The position numbers were made by a program, and so were the translations under genes. Below the pieces are notes generated by a model that saw nothing but the letters and a program-made list of their open reading frames with translations, did no database searches and was not told the DNA's origin. From Prevotella melaninogenica (lineage in GTDB: Bacteria > Bacteroidota > Bacteroidia > Bacteroidales > Bacteroidaceae): a stretch of 64,000 nt of DNA. Each line of letters opens with the position of its first letter. Position 1 is the first letter of the stretch. Shown here piece by piece: positions 14,202 to 26,168 of the stretch. Location of the stretch: assembly GCF_003609775.1 (NCBI RefSeq), contig NZ_AP018049.1, positions 434,001 through 498,000 on the forward strand. Direction: 5' to 3'.

Positions 14202-17021
14202 TTATAATGTGAAACTTAATGTTGCTGTATATGTACGTGGATGTGGTGTATTGGTGATGTCACGTGATAGACTTCCAATACCTCTCTGCTTACGGTTTCC
14301 GCCGTTACCTTCTACTTGTGGGTCAGCACCAGAGTAGTTGGTAATGACGAATACATTTTGTACTGCAAACGAGAAACGCATACCATTGACAACGTTTCGT
14401 GTCCACTTACGTGAGAGTGACGATAAGTCATAACCCAAATAGAGAGTTGAAAGGCGCAAGAAGTTAGCTTTCTCAATGTAGTTAGCTCTGAATCGTGCGC
14501 TGTGAGCCAGTTCTTCTGCAATCTGGTTATATTCTGCAGTACCAACAGTTGTATTAGCAAGTGCCTGCAGTTGGTCGTTGCGTTTCTTGAGGTTGTCGCC
14601 TAATCCTGCTACGTTATAGAAACTTTGGTTATAGACAGATGCACCCAAAGCATAATTCCACTTCGTACCAAAAGTAAAGTGGCTGAATAACTTTAAGTCG
14701 AAACCAAACGAACCATTGACAGATGGGAATGGCTTACCAAGATACTGATAGTCATTACTCTCTATTGCACCTATTTTCTGGTTGTATGTTCCGTCTGCAT
14801 TGAAGGCTGGCTTCTCAACAGTGTGATAATAGAAGGCATAGACAGGTTGCCCCTCTTTTACAACGTTTGGATAGTTGTTAATATCCTTTCCACCTGTGTC
14901 AGTCACTTTATTTGCCTGATAGTTAAGATTGGCATATACATCAAGAGAATGGCGATTTGCCTGCTTCCAAAGATTACCATTATAGCTGATTTCAAGACCA
15001 TGTCCCTTTACTTTTCCTACGTTACGTGGAACACTTCCAATCCATCCATCACTTGAAAGGAGGTCGTCGTAGATGATGGCATCAGAGGTGTATTGTGCAT
15101 ATAGCGTAAGTGCCAATGTATGTCTGTTATGGATAGTCCAGTCTGTACCCAATTCAATCTCTCGCATACGCTCTGGCTTGATGTCAGGGTTACCTTTGTA
15201 TTGAGGTTTAACAATTGGACCATAAGCACTGATTCCGTCCATGACGTAAGATGTACGGGCGTCTGTAGGGTAGGGAAGGCGTCCGCTCTCACCGTATGCA
15301 ATACGGAACTTCTGATTCTTGAGGTTGTATGATGCGCTCAAAGATGGATAATAAATGCTTGCTACATTGCTACCGATGAGATTTGATGCATCACGTCTTA
15401 GTCCAGCATTGATGAATAATCGATTGTCATAGTTAAGGAAAGCCTCACCATAGAGACCCCATGTGCGCTGTTCGAAGGTAGACTCCGAAACTGTACGCTC
15501 TGTAGCAGCTGAGATATTGTCGATGTCACTTCTAAAGCGAGAAGCTGATATGCTGTTTAGAGTTTCATACTGGCGTGCAATTTGTGAGAGAAGCGTCGCT
15601 GTGAGATCCCATTTGTCTGCAAGATGGAACTTACGAGTAGCTTTAATGTCCCAATTGAAGTTAGAGTTTCTACGATTGCTAATATTTTTAGCACCTTCAG
15701 TATTGTTTCCTAACTTGTAACCGAAAGGTAGACGATAGGTTCCTTCTGTATGGTTAACGTCTGCACCAATGATAGTTTCAAGCTTTATGTCTGCTGGAAG
15801 CATATAGCTAAGACGAAGATTACCGATGAAGCGGTCATTTCCATAGGTCCAACTCTGTGCTCGCCATGTACTCTCGTCAACGTATGGCCAAGGTGTCTGA
15901 TTAATCATTAGGTTCCAAATTGCGTCATATCTACCCATTGCAGTCTGAGGAAGACTGATGTTGCCATGTATGTATGAAGCAGTAGCACCGAGAGAAAATC
16001 GGCCTGAGCGAAGGTCGTAAGCAAGTTTTGTACTATGGCGCTTGTCTTTGTTGCCTGGTACGACACCTGCTATGTCATTCATGTTATAGGAGAAGAAGAT
16101 ATTCTGATTCCCCTTGAATGCTTTTGAAACAGAGGTGTAGAGTGTTTTCTGCCAACCAGTTTGGAAGAAGTTGTTGATAGGATCGTTATTTACAAACTGA
16201 TCATATTTTCTTGCAAGTGTAGCAGCACCTAACGACATCTTTACTTGTATGTCAGCCTTTCCGTTTTCAGGGTTGTTATTCTTTCCTCTTTTGGTTGTGA
16301 TAACGATAACACCGTTAGCAGCTTCTGCGCCATAGCTGGCTGCAGCAGAAGGACCCTTTATGACATCGATAGTTGCGATGTCATCAATAGTTAAGTCGTT
16401 GAGTGCGCTGAGTGCATCTTGTGAACTATTGATATCAGAGATGTGAGAACTATTGTATTTCACGCCATCAACATAGATAATAGGGTCACGCTCCATGCTC
16501 ATTGTGGCACCACTACGCATATTAAAACGAATTGGCATACCAACTTTACCATTGCTTTGGTACATTTGAACACCACCAATCTTACCATCAAGCATATCGC
16601 TGAGTGAATTGGTATGGGCATTCTTACTTAGGTTGGCAATGTCGATATGATCAACCTTACTTCCAAGTGCTTTCTGACTACGTGCACTGGAAATACTGGC
16701 AGTGACCTGCACCTCCTGAAGGTCGATACCAGGAATAAGACTGATAGTAGGTTGTCCTTTTAGTGATTGTGCTTTTATGTTCTGTTCTTTAAAGCCGATA
16801 TAGCTGATGTGGAGCATTTGGTCGTCATTAGTGTTCAGTGAAAAGAAACCGTCCTCATTGGTTACAGTTTCAACACCTTTGTTACCTCTTACTACAGCAC
16901 CAATAATAGGTTCTCCTGTATCTTGGTTAATTACACGCGCCTTGTAAGTTGTCTGTGCGCTTAGGTTGACGGCAGAGGCTATCGACAGCATGGCGATACC
17001 TCTTTTAATGTTATGTATCAT
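14202..17021 (-). CDS. SusC/RagA-family TonB-dependent outer-membrane transporter
   Basis: A protein of 939 residues. A signal peptide ends near residue 23. Residues about 25-105 are a carboxypeptidase-regulatory-like domain (ARVINQDTGEPIIGAVVRG, SYIGF). The plug follows (LQEVQVTA, DMLDGKIGGVQMYQS, and GAEAANGVIVITTKRGK at about 230-246), then a long 22-strand barrel ending in aromatic/Leu (TATLSFTL). It imports a ligand too large for porins with TonB energy and pairs with the SusD-like lipoprotein downstream. A promoter precedes it. No sensor or anti-sigma gene is nearby, and the substrate is unknown. Confidence 0.93.
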   Translation of the reverse strand: MIHNIKRGIAMLSIASAVNLSAQTTYKARVINQDTGEPIIGAVVRGNKGVETVTNEDGFFSLNTNDDQMLHISYIGFKEQNIKAQSLKGQPTISLIPGIDLQEVQVTASISSARSQKALGSKVDHIDIANLSKNAHTNSLSDMLDGKIGGVQMYQSNGKVGMPIRFNMRSGATMSMERDPIIYVDGVKYNSSHISDINSSQDALSALNDLTIDDIATIDVIKGPSAAASYGAEAANGVIVITTKRGKNNNPENGKADIQVKMSLGAATLARKYDQFVNNDPINNFFQTGWQKTLYTSVSKAFKGNQNIFFSYNMNDIAGVVPGNKDKRHSTKLAYDLRSGRFSLGATASYIHGNISLPQTAMGRYDAIWNLMINQTPWPYVDESTWRAQSWTYGNDRFIGNLRLSYMLPADIKLETIIGADVNHTEGTYRLPFGYKLGNNTEGAKNISNRRNSNFNWDIKATRKFHLADKWDLTATLLSQIARQYETLNSISASRFRSDIDNISAATERTVSESTFEQRTWGLYGEAFLNYDNRLFINAGLRRDASNLIGSNVASIYYPSLSASYNLKNQKFRIAYGESGRLPYPTDARTSYVMDGISAYGPIVKPQYKGNPDIKPERMREIELGTDWTIHNRHTLALTLYAQYTSDAIIYDDLLSSDGWIGSVPRNVGKVKGHGLEISYNGNLWKQANRHSLDVYANLNYQANKVTDTGGKDINNYPNVVKEGQPVYAFYYHTVEKPAFNADGTYNQKIGAIESNDYQYLGKPFPSVNGSFGFDLKLFSHFTFGTKWNYALGASVYNQSFYNVAGLGDNLKKRNDQLQALANTTVGTAEYNQIAEELAHSARFRANYIEKANFLRLSTLYLGYDLSSLSRKWTRNVVNGMRFSFAVQNVFVITNYSGADPQVEGNGGNRKQRGIGSLSRDITNTPHPRTYTATLSFTL

Positions 17022-17100
17022 AAAAGTTTTTTTGTTATCCCCTCTAAGGATTATTTTTGCGACTACATTTATACTAAGGTGTAATCTTTATTTTATGGCG

Positions 17101-17131
17101 CAAAGTTACCTTATTAATAATAATAATACAA
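17101..17131 (-). promoter_or_regulatory. Promoter of the susCD-like operon
   Basis: On the minus strand TTG (17131-17129), 20 nt, TAACTTTG (17108-17101), matching the Bacteroidetes consensus, with a leader of about 70 nt before the susC-like start. Confidence 0.65.
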
Positions 17132-17132
17132 T

Positions 17133-17784
17133 ACCTAAAAATCGTGATTTTGTGCGACTGGTAGTTTGTTTGTCCTAATGAAAAGAGAATTTTGTTGGGT
17201 GAATGATGTGCAAAACCTTTTAAAAGAAGATTCATTTAATGCTAACTTGTATTTTGTCTTTCAGTTTTCTATAGATGTGTTGATGGTTAGCACAAGTGGT
17301 GCTGATGGTTAGCACCAATGGTGTTGATGGTTATTTACTTTATTGTATTTTATTAGAGAGGAGGCTCCTTGTTGTTAGGGAAGTGTTGTTCTACTAATAT
17401 TAAGCGACAAGCTATTAGTAAGAATGTATGCACTTTTGGTTCTGGTGAGTTATCATTGTCTGTAAGAGGTTTAGTATGAGTGATAAAGATATAGTGGGCT
17501 TCTTGGAAAGTAATAGTTTTAATAGTGTTATGCATGCAGAAAATTAATCATACCGCAGATAGATTATAATAGCTTTTGGGACAGTTTTCAGAGTGTTTTA
17601 TCGTTTTTTTTAGTCTTATTTTTTAGAAGGGGCACTTCATTTTTTTATTGTTTTTAGGCTTGAACGGATGCCAAAACAGCTTTTTAAAGTGTTAAATAAT
17701 AAATAAAAAGTTATTTATTGTTAACATGGGCGGTTTAAAAGATTATTCTTTTTCTTATTATTAGGTCATTTAAGGGAATTTTTG
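17133..17784. other. Intergenic region between susC-like promoter and rpsL promoter
   Basis: No convincing gene. A 60-codon minus-strand frame at 17353-17535 lacks family features and is not called. The region carries 22-nt dyad repeats at 17286-17329 and several poly-T runs around 17600-17665. It separates two divergent transcription units. Confidence 0.5.
17286..17329. repeat. 22-nt-period dyad repeats, locus 1
   Basis: Two adjacent 22-nt units begin GTTAGCAC at 17286 and 17308 and end in TGATG; each holds a small dyad (AGCAC...GTGCT or close). A degraded half unit precedes them. The same family occurs at 48972, 52165 and 60747. Confidence 0.7.
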
Positions 17785-17792
17785 TACCTTTG
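17785..17792 (+). promoter_or_regulatory. -7 element of the ribosomal block
   Basis: TACCTTTG matches TAnnTTTG and gives a leader of about 100 nt before rpsL. The -33 region is weak (TTAG at 17761-17764, 20 nt upstream). Confidence 0.6.
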
Positions 17793-17899
17793 CAACCCGA
17801 AACGACAGAGTGAATTATAGCGTTTTTAGTGTGTATCGCTTGTGTTCGTAATGGATTGAAAATAAACAAAATAAATATATAACAATAAAAAGTAAAATT

Positions 17900-18283
17900 A
17901 TGCCTACTATTTCACAATTAGTAAGAAAAGGCAGAAAGGACATCGTAGACAAGAGCAAGTCTCCGGCTTTGGACAACTGTCCACAGCGTCGTGGCGTATG
18001 TGTTCGTGTTTACACTACAACTCCTAAGAAGCCTAATTCGGCAATGCGTAAGGTTGCCCGTGTTCGTTTGACCAACCAGAAGGAAGTTAACTCTTACATC
18101 CCAGGAGAGGGTCATAACTTGCAGGAGCACAGTATTGTTCTCGTTCGTGGTGGTCGTGTTAAGGACCTTCCTGGTGTGCGTTATCACATCGTTCGTGGTA
18201 CTCTTGATACCGCAGGTGTTGCCAATCGTACACAGCGTCGTTCAAAGTACGGTGCTAAGCGTCCAAAGGCAGCTAAGAAGTAA
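17900..18283 (+). CDS. rpsL: 30S ribosomal protein S12
   Basis: A 127-residue S12, part of the decoding centre. [18 protein letters not shown] and [17 protein letters not shown] are diagnostic. The lysines equivalent to E. coli K42 and K87, where streptomycin-resistance changes occur, are both the wild-type residue. It is the first gene of the str part of the cluster, with the block promoter upstream and rpsG 218 nt downstream. Confidence 0.97.
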   Translation: MPTISQLVRKGRKDIVDKSKSPALDNCPQRRGVCVRVYTTTPKKPNSAMRKVARVRLTNQKEVNSYIPGEGHNLQEHSIVLVRGGRVKDLPGVRYHIVRGTLDTAGVANRTQRRSKYGAKRPKAAKK

Positions 18284-18501
18284 TATTTGCGTTGCCTAAA
18301 GGCAGCAAAAGAAACTTCAATCCATAAAGCCGAGGTGCAACGGCCGGTGATGGTCGATGCTCCAAGGCTCTTTAAAAGAAGAAACTAAAAACAAACAGTT
18401 TTGCTGGAGATTTGTAATCACAAAGGTTGAGTAAATGCCCAAGAGAGGGTGTTGAAGAACGTAAGACGACAGCCTCCGCAGAATTAAAGTTTAAAATTAA
18501 A

Positions 18502-18978
18502 ATGAGAAAAGCAAAACCAAAGAAGCGTGTAATCCTTCCAGATCCAAAGTTCAATGATCAGAAGGTATCAAAGTTCGTAAATCACTTGATGTATGATGGT
18601 AAGAAGAATACCTCATACGAAATCTTCTACGCAGCCCTCGATATCGTAGGCGGTAAGTTGAAGGGTGAAGAGAAGTCTCCACTTGAGGTGTGGAAGCAGG
18701 CTCTCGATAACATCACTCCACAGGTAGAGGTAAAGAGCCGCCGTATCGGTGGTGCTACTTTCCAGGTACCAACAGAGATTCGCCCAGATCGTAAGGAGAG
18801 TGTTTCTATGAAGAATATGATTGCTTTTGCACGTAAGCGTGGTGGTAAGAGTATGGCTGATAAGCTTGCTTCTGAGATCATGGATGCTTTCAATAACCAG
18901 GGTGGTGCTTACAAGCGTAAGGAAGATATGCACCGTATGGCTGAGGCTAACCGTGCATTTGCTCACTTCAGATTCTAA
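18502..18978 (+). CDS. rpsG: 30S ribosomal protein S7
   Basis: A 158-residue S7, an assembly initiator that binds the 3' major domain of 16S r[20 protein letters not shown] and the C-terminal [20 protein letters not shown] are clear S7 segments. The frame is open from 18427, but homology starts at the ATG at 18502. In E. coli S7 represses its own operon; no equivalent site was recognised in the 218-nt spacer before it. Confidence 0.96.
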   Translation: MRKAKPKKRVILPDPKFNDQKVSKFVNHLMYDGKKNTSYEIFYAALDIVGGKLKGEEKSPLEVWKQALDNITPQVEVKSRRIGGATFQVPTEIRPDRKESVSMKNMIAFARKRGGKSMADKLASEIMDAFNNQGGAYKRKEDMHRMAEANRAFAHFRF

Positions 18979-19006
18979 TCAAGTTATTATAATAAGGTAA
19001 AAGGAA

Positions 19007-21124
19007 ATGGCAAATCACGATTTACATTTGACTCGTAATATCGGTATTATGGCACACATTGATGCCGGTAAGACGACAACATCTGAACGTATTCTTTTTT
19101 ATACAGGTAAGACTCACAAGATTGGTGAGGTTCATGACGGTGCTGCTACCATGGACTGGATGGCACAGGAGCAGGAGCGTGGTATCACTATCACATCTGC
19201 TGCTACAACATGTAACTGGAACTATCTCGGCAAGTCTTATAAGATTAACTTGATTGATACTCCGGGACACGTTGACTTTACTGCTGAGGTAGAGCGTTCA
19301 CTCCGTGTCCTTGATGGTGCAGTTGCTACTTATTCTGCAGCTGATGGTGTACAGCCACAGTCTGAGACTGTATGGCGTCAGGCTGACAAATATAATGTAC
19401 CACGTGTTGGTTATGTTAACAAGATGGACCGTTCTGGTGCTGACTTCTATGAGACAGTACAGCAGATGAGAGACATTCTTGGTGCTAATCCTATCGCTGT
19501 TCAGATTCCTATCGGTGCAGAGGAGAACTTCAAGGGTGTTGTTGACCTCATCAAGATGAAGGCTATCTTGTGGCATGATGAGACAATGGGCGCTAAGTAT
19601 GACATCGAGGATATCCCAGCAGATCTCGCTGATGAGGCTGCCGAGTGGCGCGAGAAGTTGCTCGAGGGTGCAGCTAACTATGACGATGAGTTGATGGAGA
19701 TGTACCTTGAGGGTCAGGATATTCCTGAGGATAAGATTATTGCAGCACTCCGTAAGGGTTGTATCGCAATGGAATGTTGTCCAATGCTCCTTGGTTCTTC
19801 TTACAAGAACAAGGGTGTTCAGACTCTTCTCGATTATGTTTGTGCTTTCTTGCCTTCTCCACTGGATACACCAGCTATCGTTGGTATAAACCCAGACACA
19901 GAGGAGGAAGAGGATCGTAAGCCAAGCGAGTCTGAGCCTACATCTGCTTTGGCATTTAAGATTGCTACTGACCCATTCATGGGCCGTTTGGTATTCTTCC
20001 GTGTCTACTCAGGTAAGATCGTTGCTGGTTCTTACGTATTCAATACACGTTCTGGTAAGAAGGAGCGTATCAGCCGTCTGTTCCAGATGAACTCTAATAA
20101 GGAAATTCCTATGGAGTCAATCGATGCAGGTGATATCGGTGCTGGTGTAGGTTTCAAGGATATTCGTACTGGTGATACTCTCTGTGATGAGAACGCTCCA
20201 ATTATCCTCGAGTCTATTACCTTCCCTGATACTGTGATTTCTATCGCAGTTGAGCCAAAGAGCCAGGCTGACGTTGCTAAGCTTGATAACGGCCTTTCTA
20301 AGCTTGCTGAGGAGGATCCTACATTCACCGTTCGTACTGATGAGCAGAGTGGTCAGACCATTATCTCTGGTATGGGTGAGCTTCACCTCGATATTATTAT
20401 CGACCGTTTGAAGCGTGAGTTCAAGGTTGAGTGTAACCAAGGTAAGCCTCAGGTTAACTACAAAGAGGCTATTACTAAGGCAGCTCAGAGCCGTGAGACT
20501 TATAAGAAGCAGTCTGGTGGTCGTGGTAAGTTCGCATGTATCGACGTAACTATCGAGCCAAAGGACGAGGATTACGAGGAGGGCGACTTGCAGTTTGTAA
20601 ACGTTGTTAAGGGTGGTAACGTACCTAAGGAGTTCATCCCTGCAGTAGAGAAGGGCTTCAAGGATTGTCTTGGCAACGGTGTGCTCGGTGGCTTCCCATT
20701 GACAGGTCTTAAGGTTACTTTGACTGATGGCTCTTTCCACCCAGTTGACTCTGACCAGTTGTCATTTGAGCTTGTAGCTCACCAGGCGTTCAAGGTTCTT
20801 TGTCCTAAGGCAGGTCCTGTTCTTATGGAGCCTATCATGAAGGTAGAGGTTGTTACTCCAGAGGAGAATATGGGTGATGTTATCGGTGACTTGAACAAGC
20901 GTCGTGGTCTTGTACAGGGTATGGATGAGGCTCGTAGCGGTGCTCGCATCGTTAAGGCTATGGTTCCATTGTCAGAGATGTTCGGTTACGTAACAGCTCT
21001 CCGTACAATTACTTCTGGTCGTGCTACTTCTTCTATGGAGTATGATCACCACTCACCAGTATCAAGTACTCTCGCTAAGGAGATTCTTGATGAGTTGAAG
21101 GGTAATTCAGATCTCGTTAAGTAA
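19007..21124 (+). CDS. fusA: Elongation factor G
   Basis: A 705-residue translational GTPase that drives translocation on the ribosome. G1 is AHIDAGKTT (16-24), G3 DTPGH (84-88) and G4 NKMD (138-141). The C-terminal domains include [20 protein letters not shown] and [13 protein letters not shown]. Full length for bacterial EF-G. It lies 28 nt after rpsG. The usual next gene, tuf, is absent; rpsJ follows after a hairpin. Confidence 0.97.
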   Translation: MANHDLHLTRNIGIMAHIDAGKTTTSERILFYTGKTHKIGEVHDGAATMDWMAQEQERGITITSAATTCNWNYLGKSYKINLIDTPGHVDFTAEVERSLRVLDGAVATYSAADGVQPQSETVWRQADKYNVPRVGYVNKMDRSGADFYETVQQMRDILGANPIAVQIPIGAEENFKGVVDLIKMKAILWHDETMGAKYDIEDIPADLADEAAEWREKLLEGAANYDDELMEMYLEGQDIPEDKIIAALRKGCIAMECCPMLLGSSYKNKGVQTLLDYVCAFLPSPLDTPAIVGINPDTEEEEDRKPSESEPTSALAFKIATDPFMGRLVFFRVYSGKIVAGSYVFNTRSGKKERISRLFQMNSNKEIPMESIDAGDIGAGVGFKDIRTGDTLCDENAPIILESITFPDTVISIAVEPKSQADVAKLDNGLSKLAEEDPTFTVRTDEQSGQTIISGMGELHLDIIIDRLKREFKVECNQGKPQVNYKEAITKAAQSRETYKKQSGGRGKFACIDVTIEPKDEDYEEGDLQFVNVVKGGNVPKEFIPAVEKGFKDCLGNGVLGGFPLTGLKVTLTDGSFHPVDSDQLSFELVAHQAFKVLCPKAGPVLMEPIMKVEVVTPEENMGDVIGDLNKRRGLVQGMDEARSGARIVKAMVPLSEMFGYVTALRTITSGRATSSMEYDHHSPVSSTLAKEILDELKGNSDLVK

Positions 21125-21139
21125 ATAATATAAGGTACT

Positions 21140-21173
21140 GCTCTCTCATAGCGAATGACTCTTATGAGAGAGC
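21140..21173 (+). terminator. Hairpin between fusA and rpsJ
   Basis: An 11-bp perfect stem (GCTCTCTCATA with TATGAGAGAGC) with a 12-nt loop. The T tail is poor. It could be an attenuator that separates str and S10 expression or a partial terminator. Confidence 0.5.
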
Positions 21174-21212
21174 AACCTTTACGTATATTCAATAATAAAT
21201 AATAAATTAAAC

Positions 21213-21518
21213 ATGAGTCAGAAGATTCGTATTAAGCTGAAGTCTTACGACCACCAGTTGGTTGACAAGTCAGCAGAGAAGATTGTGAAGGCTGTTAAGG
21301 CTACTGGCGCTATCGTTAGCGGTCCAATTCCATTGCCAACACACAAGCGTATTTACACAGTAAACCGCTCTACATTCGTTAACAAGAAGTCACGTGAGCA
21401 GTTCCAGCTCTCAGATTTCAAGCGTCTCATCGATATCTATAGCTCTACAGCAAAGACTGTTGACGCTTTGATGAAGCTTGAGTTGCCTTCAGGTGTAGAG
21501 GTTGAAATCAAGGTGTAG
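21213..21518 (+). CDS. rpsJ: 30S ribosomal protein S10
   Basis: A 101-residue S10 ([20 protein letters not shown], and [17 protein letters not shown]), a 16S-binding protein that also partners NusB in antitermination in other bacteria. First gene of the S10 section; rplC follows after 71 nt. Confidence 0.97.
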   Translation: MSQKIRIKLKSYDHQLVDKSAEKIVKAVKATGAIVSGPIPLPTHKRIYTVNRSTFVNKKSREQFQLSDFKRLIDIYSSTAKTVDALMKLELPSGVEVEIKV

Positions 21519-21589
21519 TCATCTGTTGATAAATAAGAAACAAATTAATACAAAAAGCATTTACATTCATTTTTAAATCATTAATTGAA

Positions 21590-22204
21590 ATGCCAGGATT
21601 ATTAGGAAAGAAAATCGGAATGACATCCGTTTTCAGTGCCGACGGTAAGAATGTACCGTGCACTGTTATCGAAGCTGGTCCTTGTGTTGTAACCCAGGTT
21701 AAAACCGTAGAGAAGGATGGTTACAAGGCTGTTCAGTTAGGTTTCGGCGAGGCTAAGGAGAAGAGAACTTCTAAGCCACAGCAGGGACACTTCAAGAAAG
21801 CCGGCACAACACCAAAGAAGCACTTGGCCGAGTTCAAGTTTGACGAGGAGTATAACCTCGGTGACACTATTACTGTTGAATTGTTCAGCAATGAGAAGTT
21901 CGTTGACGTTGTAGGTACATCTAAGGGTAAAGGTTTCCAGGGTGTTGTTAAGCGTCACGGATTCGGTGGTGTAGGTCAGTCTACTCACGGTCAGGATGAC
22001 CGCGCACGTAAACCGGGTTCTATTGGTGCTTGTTCTTACCCAGCTAAGGTCTTCAAGGGCATGCGCATGGGTGGCCAGATGGGAGGCGATAGAGTTACAA
22101 CTCAGAACCTTCAGGTGTTAAAGGTTATTCCAGAGCACAATCTTATTCTTGTTAAGGGTAGTGTTGCTGGATGTAATGGTTCAACCGTAATAATTAAGAA
22201 GTAA
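21590..22204 (+). CDS. rplC: 50S ribosomal protein L3
   Basis: A 204-residue L3. [12 protein letters not shown] opens the protein and [20 protein letters not shown] carries the loop that reaches towards the peptidyl-transferase centre. Its stop codon overlaps the rplD start by one base (TAATG). Confidence 0.97.
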   Translation: MPGLLGKKIGMTSVFSADGKNVPCTVIEAGPCVVTQVKTVEKDGYKAVQLGFGEAKEKRTSKPQQGHFKKAGTTPKKHLAEFKFDEEYNLGDTITVELFSNEKFVDVVGTSKGKGFQGVVKRHGFGGVGQSTHGQDDRARKPGSIGACSYPAKVFKGMRMGGQMGGDRVTTQNLQVLKVIPEHNLILVKGSVAGCNGSTVIIKK

Positions 22205-22833
22205 TGGATATTAACGTATTAGATATCAAAGGTCAGGAGACCGGCCGTAAGGTAACTCTTAACGAGAATATCTTCGGAATTGAGCCTAACGATCACGTCC
22301 TCTATCTCGCAGTTAAGCAGTATCTTGCTGATCAGCGTCAGGGTACAGCTAAGTCTAAGGAAAGAAGTGAGCACGCTGGTTCTACTCGCAAGTTGGGTCG
22401 TCAGAAGGGCGGCGGCGGTGCTCGTCGTGGTGATATCAATTCTCCACTCCTTAAAGGTGGTGGTCGCGTATTCGGTCCTAAGCCACGTGATTACAGCTTC
22501 AAGTTGAATAAGAAGGTTAAGGTTCTTGCTCGTAAGTCTGCATTGGCTTATAAGGCACAAGATAATGCTATCGTTGTAGTTGAAGATTTCAATCTCGACG
22601 CACCTAAGACTAAAGATTTCGTAAATATTGCAAAAAATCTTAAAGTTGATAGCAAGAAGGTCCTTCTCGTTTTGCCAGAAGTAGAGAAAAACGTATATTT
22701 GTCGGCTCGTAATCTACAGAAAGCTGAGGTTATGACTGCTGCTCAGGTGAATTCATACAAAGTTTTGAACGCTGACGTAGTGGTTATTACAGAGAACTCT
22801 CTGAAGGTTATCGACGAAATCTTAACCAAGTAA
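22204..22833 (+). CDS. rplD: 50S ribosomal protein L4
   Basis: A 209-residue L4 that lines the exit tunnel. The extended loop ([20 protein letters not shown]) is present. Translation is probably coupled to rplC through the overlapping stop and start codons. In E. coli L4 represses the S10 operon; nothing in this leader shows that directly. Confidence 0.96.
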   Translation: MDINVLDIKGQETGRKVTLNENIFGIEPNDHVLYLAVKQYLADQRQGTAKSKERSEHAGSTRKLGRQKGGGGARRGDINSPLLKGGGRVFGPKPRDYSFKLNKKVKVLARKSALAYKAQDNAIVVVEDFNLDAPKTKDFVNIAKNLKVDSKKVLLVLPEVEKNVYLSARNLQKAEVMTAAQVNSYKVLNADVVVITENSLKVIDEILTK

Positions 22834-22855
22834 TAATTAGGAGACAAGAAGAATT

Positions 22856-23200
22856 ATGGGATTTATCATTAAACCAGTGGTCACTGAGAAGATGACCAAG
22901 TTGACTGACAAGTCTTCTGAGGATAAGGTTGTAAAGCACAAGGGTGAGAAGAGAACTATTTTGGCTCAGCCAAAGTATGGTTTTATCGTTAAGCCTGAGG
23001 CCAACAAGCTTGAGATTAAGAAAGAAGTTGAGGCTTTGTACAACGTTACAGTAGTAGATGTGAATACGATTCGTTACGCAGGTAAGCGTCAGGCACGTTA
23101 TACCAAGGCGGGTCTCGTTAAGGGGCAGAAGAACGCATTCAAGAAGGCTATCGTCACTTTGAAGAATGGCGATTCAATCGATTTTTATAGCAATATTTAA
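22856..23200 (+). CDS. rplW: 50S ribosomal protein L23
   Basis: A 114-residue L23 at the tunnel exit, where SRP and trigger factor dock. IIKPVVTEKM and YGFIVKPEANKLEIKKEVE are diagnostic. Compared with the about 95-100 residue form of E. coli it has an insert of roughly 15 residues near 19-40 (SSEDKVVKHKGEKRT). The spacer to rplB is only 7 nt. Confidence 0.95.
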   Translation: MGFIIKPVVTEKMTKLTDKSSEDKVVKHKGEKRTILAQPKYGFIVKPEANKLEIKKEVEALYNVTVVDVNTIRYAGKRQARYTKAGLVKGQKNAFKKAIVTLKNGDSIDFYSNI

Positions 23201-23207
23201 ATAAAAA

Positions 23208-24035
<828 letters not shown>

Positions 24036-24057
24036 TCAAAGTAATTAAGAGTAAATT

Positions 24058-24327
24058 ATGAGTCGTTCATTAAAAAAAGGTCCATACATCAACGTATCAC
24101 TCGAGAAGAAGATTCTTGCTATGAATGAGAGTGGTAAGCAGAATGTAGTAAAGACATGGGCCAGAGCATCAATGATTTCCCCTGATTTTGTGGGTCACAC
24201 TGTTGCAGTTCATAACGGAAATAAATTTATCCCTGTTTACATTACTGAGAATATGGTAGGTCACAAGCTCGGAGAGTTCAGCCCTACACGCCGTTTCGGT
24301 GGTCACTCTGGTAATAATAAGAGGTAA
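24058..24327 (+). CDS. rpsS: 30S ribosomal protein S19
   Basis: An 89-residue S19 ([33 protein letters not shown]) that binds 16S rRNA next to S13 in the head of the small subunit. Gap of 22 nt after rplB. Confidence 0.97.
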   Translation: MSRSLKKGPYINVSLEKKILAMNESGKQNVVKTWARASMISPDFVGHTVAVHNGNKFIPVYITENMVGHKLGEFSPTRRFGGHSGNNKR

Positions 24328-24363
24328 GCAGGTCATAATCCATTTAGAAAATAGAAAAATATA

Positions 24364-24777
24364 ATGGGAGCAAGAAAACATATAAAGGCTGAAGCTCGTA
24401 AAGAAGCTTTGAAAAGCCAGTATTTTGCAAAGCTCAAGGACTGTCCTTCTTCTCCACGTAAGATGCGCTATGTAGTAGACATGGTTCGTGGTATGGAGGT
24501 CAATCGTGCCCTTGGCGTGCTGAGATTCTCCAAGAAGGCAGCTGCCCAGAACGTTGAGAAACTTCTGCGTTCAGCTATCAACAATTGGGAGATAAAGAAT
24601 GACCGCAAGGCTGAAGACGGTGAACTTTATATCTCTAAGATCTTCGTTGATGAAGGCGTTACAATGAAGCGCATGCGTCCTGCACCTCAGGGCCGTGGCT
24701 ACAGAATCCGCAAACGTTCTAACCACGTCACTCTCTTCGTTGATTCGAAGGCTGACGCTAATAATGATGATAAATAA
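24364..24777 (+). CDS. rplV: 50S ribosomal protein L22
   Basis: A 137-residue L22. [20 protein letters not shown] and the beta-hairpin segment [19 protein letters not shown], which lines the exit tunnel, are clear. It has a slightly longer C-terminus ([11 protein letters not shown]) than E. coli L22. Confidence 0.96.
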   Translation: MGARKHIKAEARKEALKSQYFAKLKDCPSSPRKMRYVVDMVRGMEVNRALGVLRFSKKAAAQNVEKLLRSAINNWEIKNDRKAEDGELYISKIFVDEGVTMKRMRPAPQGRGYRIRKRSNHVTLFVDSKADANNDDK

Positions 24778-24785
24778 ATAGTAGA

Positions 24786-25514
24786 ATGGGACAGAAAGTT
24801 AATCCAATTAGCAACCGTCTTGGTATCATCCGCGGTTGGGAGTCAAATTGGTTCGGTGGCAAGAATTTCGGGGATAATCTCGTAGAGGATCGCAAGATTC
24901 GTACTTACCTGAACAAGCGTTTGGAAAAAGCAAGCGTTTCCCGTATTGTCATTGAGCGCACATTGAAGCTCGTCACCATTACTATTTGCACCGCTCGTCC
25001 GGGTATCGTTATCGGTAAAGGTGGTCAGGATGTTGATAAGCTTAAAGAAGAGTTGAAGAACCTTTTCAAGAAGGAGATTCAGATTAATATCTTCGAGGTT
25101 AAGAAACCTGAACTCGATGCAAACATCGTTGGTAACAATATCGCTCGCCAGGTAGAAGGTAAGATTGCTTACCGTCGTGCTATCAAGATGGCAGTAGCTA
25201 ACACTATGCGTGCTGGCGCTGAGGGTATCAAAGTTCAAATTACAGGTCGTCTGAACGGTGCCGAAATGGCTCGTAAGGAAATGTTTAAGGAGGGTCGTAC
25301 TCCTCTGCATACATTCCGTGCAGACATCGATTATTGTCAGACAGAAGCCCTTACAAAGGTAGGTCTGCTGGGTATTAAGGTATGGATTTGCCGTGGTGAA
25401 GTTTACAACAAGGTAGATCTTACTCCTAACTTTACTCAGGAGAAGAGCAATGGCCGTTCTAACAATGGTGGCCGTTCTGGAAGAGGTAATCGTAGAAGAA
25501 ACAATAACCGTTAA
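24786..25514 (+). CDS. rpsC: 30S ribosomal protein S3
   Basis: A 242-residue S3, part of the mRNA entry site. [18 protein letters not shown], the KH domain ([20 protein letters not shown]) and the S3 C-terminal domain with [18 protein letters not shown] are visible. The tail is rich in Arg, Asn and Gly, as often in Bacteroidetes. Confidence 0.97.
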   Translation: MGQKVNPISNRLGIIRGWESNWFGGKNFGDNLVEDRKIRTYLNKRLEKASVSRIVIERTLKLVTITICTARPGIVIGKGGQDVDKLKEELKNLFKKEIQINIFEVKKPELDANIVGNNIARQVEGKIAYRRAIKMAVANTMRAGAEGIKVQITGRLNGAEMARKEMFKEGRTPLHTFRADIDYCQTEALTKVGLLGIKVWICRGEVYNKVDLTPNFTQEKSNGRSNNGGRSGRGNRRRNNNR

Positions 25515-25528
25515 AAGAAGAAGCTATC

Positions 25529-25957
25529 ATGTTACAGCCAAAAAGAGTAAAATATAGAAGACCTCAAGACGGACGTGGCAATAAAGGCAACGCCCACAGA
25601 GGTACACAGCTGGCTTTCGGCTCATTCGGCATCAAGACACTTGAGGCTAAGTGGATCGACAGCCGTCAGATTGAGGCCGCTCGTATAGCAGTAAACCGCT
25701 ATATGAACCGTCAGGGCCAGGTCTGGATTCGCATCTTCCCTGATAAGCCAATCACTCGCAAGCCTGCCGATGTTCGTATGGGTAAGGGTAAGGGTGATCC
25801 AGCAGGATGGGTAGCACCAGTTACTCCAGGTCGTGTTCTCTTTGAAGTAGAGGGCGTAAGCTTTGATATTGCAAAGGAGGCTCTCCGCCTCGCTGCACAG
25901 AAGCTGCCTGTTAAGACAAAGTTTATTGTTAGACGTGATTTCGATAAAAACGCTTAA
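25529..25957 (+). CDS. rplP: 50S ribosomal protein L16
   Basis: A 142-residue L16 ([34 protein letters not shown]) that helps form the A-site tRNA elbow contact. Gap of 14 nt from rpsC and 5 nt to rpmC. Confidence 0.97.
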   Translation: MLQPKRVKYRRPQDGRGNKGNAHRGTQLAFGSFGIKTLEAKWIDSRQIEAARIAVNRYMNRQGQVWIRIFPDKPITRKPADVRMGKGKGDPAGWVAPVTPGRVLFEVEGVSFDIAKEALRLAAQKLPVKTKFIVRRDFDKNA

Positions 25958-25962
25958 GAAAG

Positions 25963-26157
25963 ATGAAGATTAAAGAAGTAAAAGAACTCGAGACCAAGGA
26001 CTTGGTTGAGAAAATTGAGAACGCTGAGACAGCTCTCGCAAAGATGAAGCTGAATCATCAGATTACTCCGCTTGAGAATCCATCTCAGATTAAGGCCGCT
26101 CGTCGTGATATTGCACGTATGAAAACAGAACTTTCTCAGAGAGAACTTAATAAATAA
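25963..26157 (+). CDS. rpmC: 50S ribosomal protein L29
   Basis: A 64-residue, mostly helical L29 ([37 protein letters not shown]). It sits beside L23 at the tunnel exit. The next start is only 2 or 11 nt away. Confidence 0.95.
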   Translation: MKIKEVKELETKDLVEKIENAETALAKMKLNHQITPLENPSQIKAARRDIARMKTELSQRELNK

Positions 26158-26168
26158 CAATGGTCCAG

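Noticed and set aside
17286..17329. 22-nt repeats as a CRISPR array
   Set aside because: The units are contiguous or nearly so, with no spacers of constant length between identical repeats, and no cas genes are in the window.
17353..17535. 60-codon minus-strand frame
   Set aside because: No family feature, no promoter of the usual type and unremarkable composition in an AT-rich spacer.
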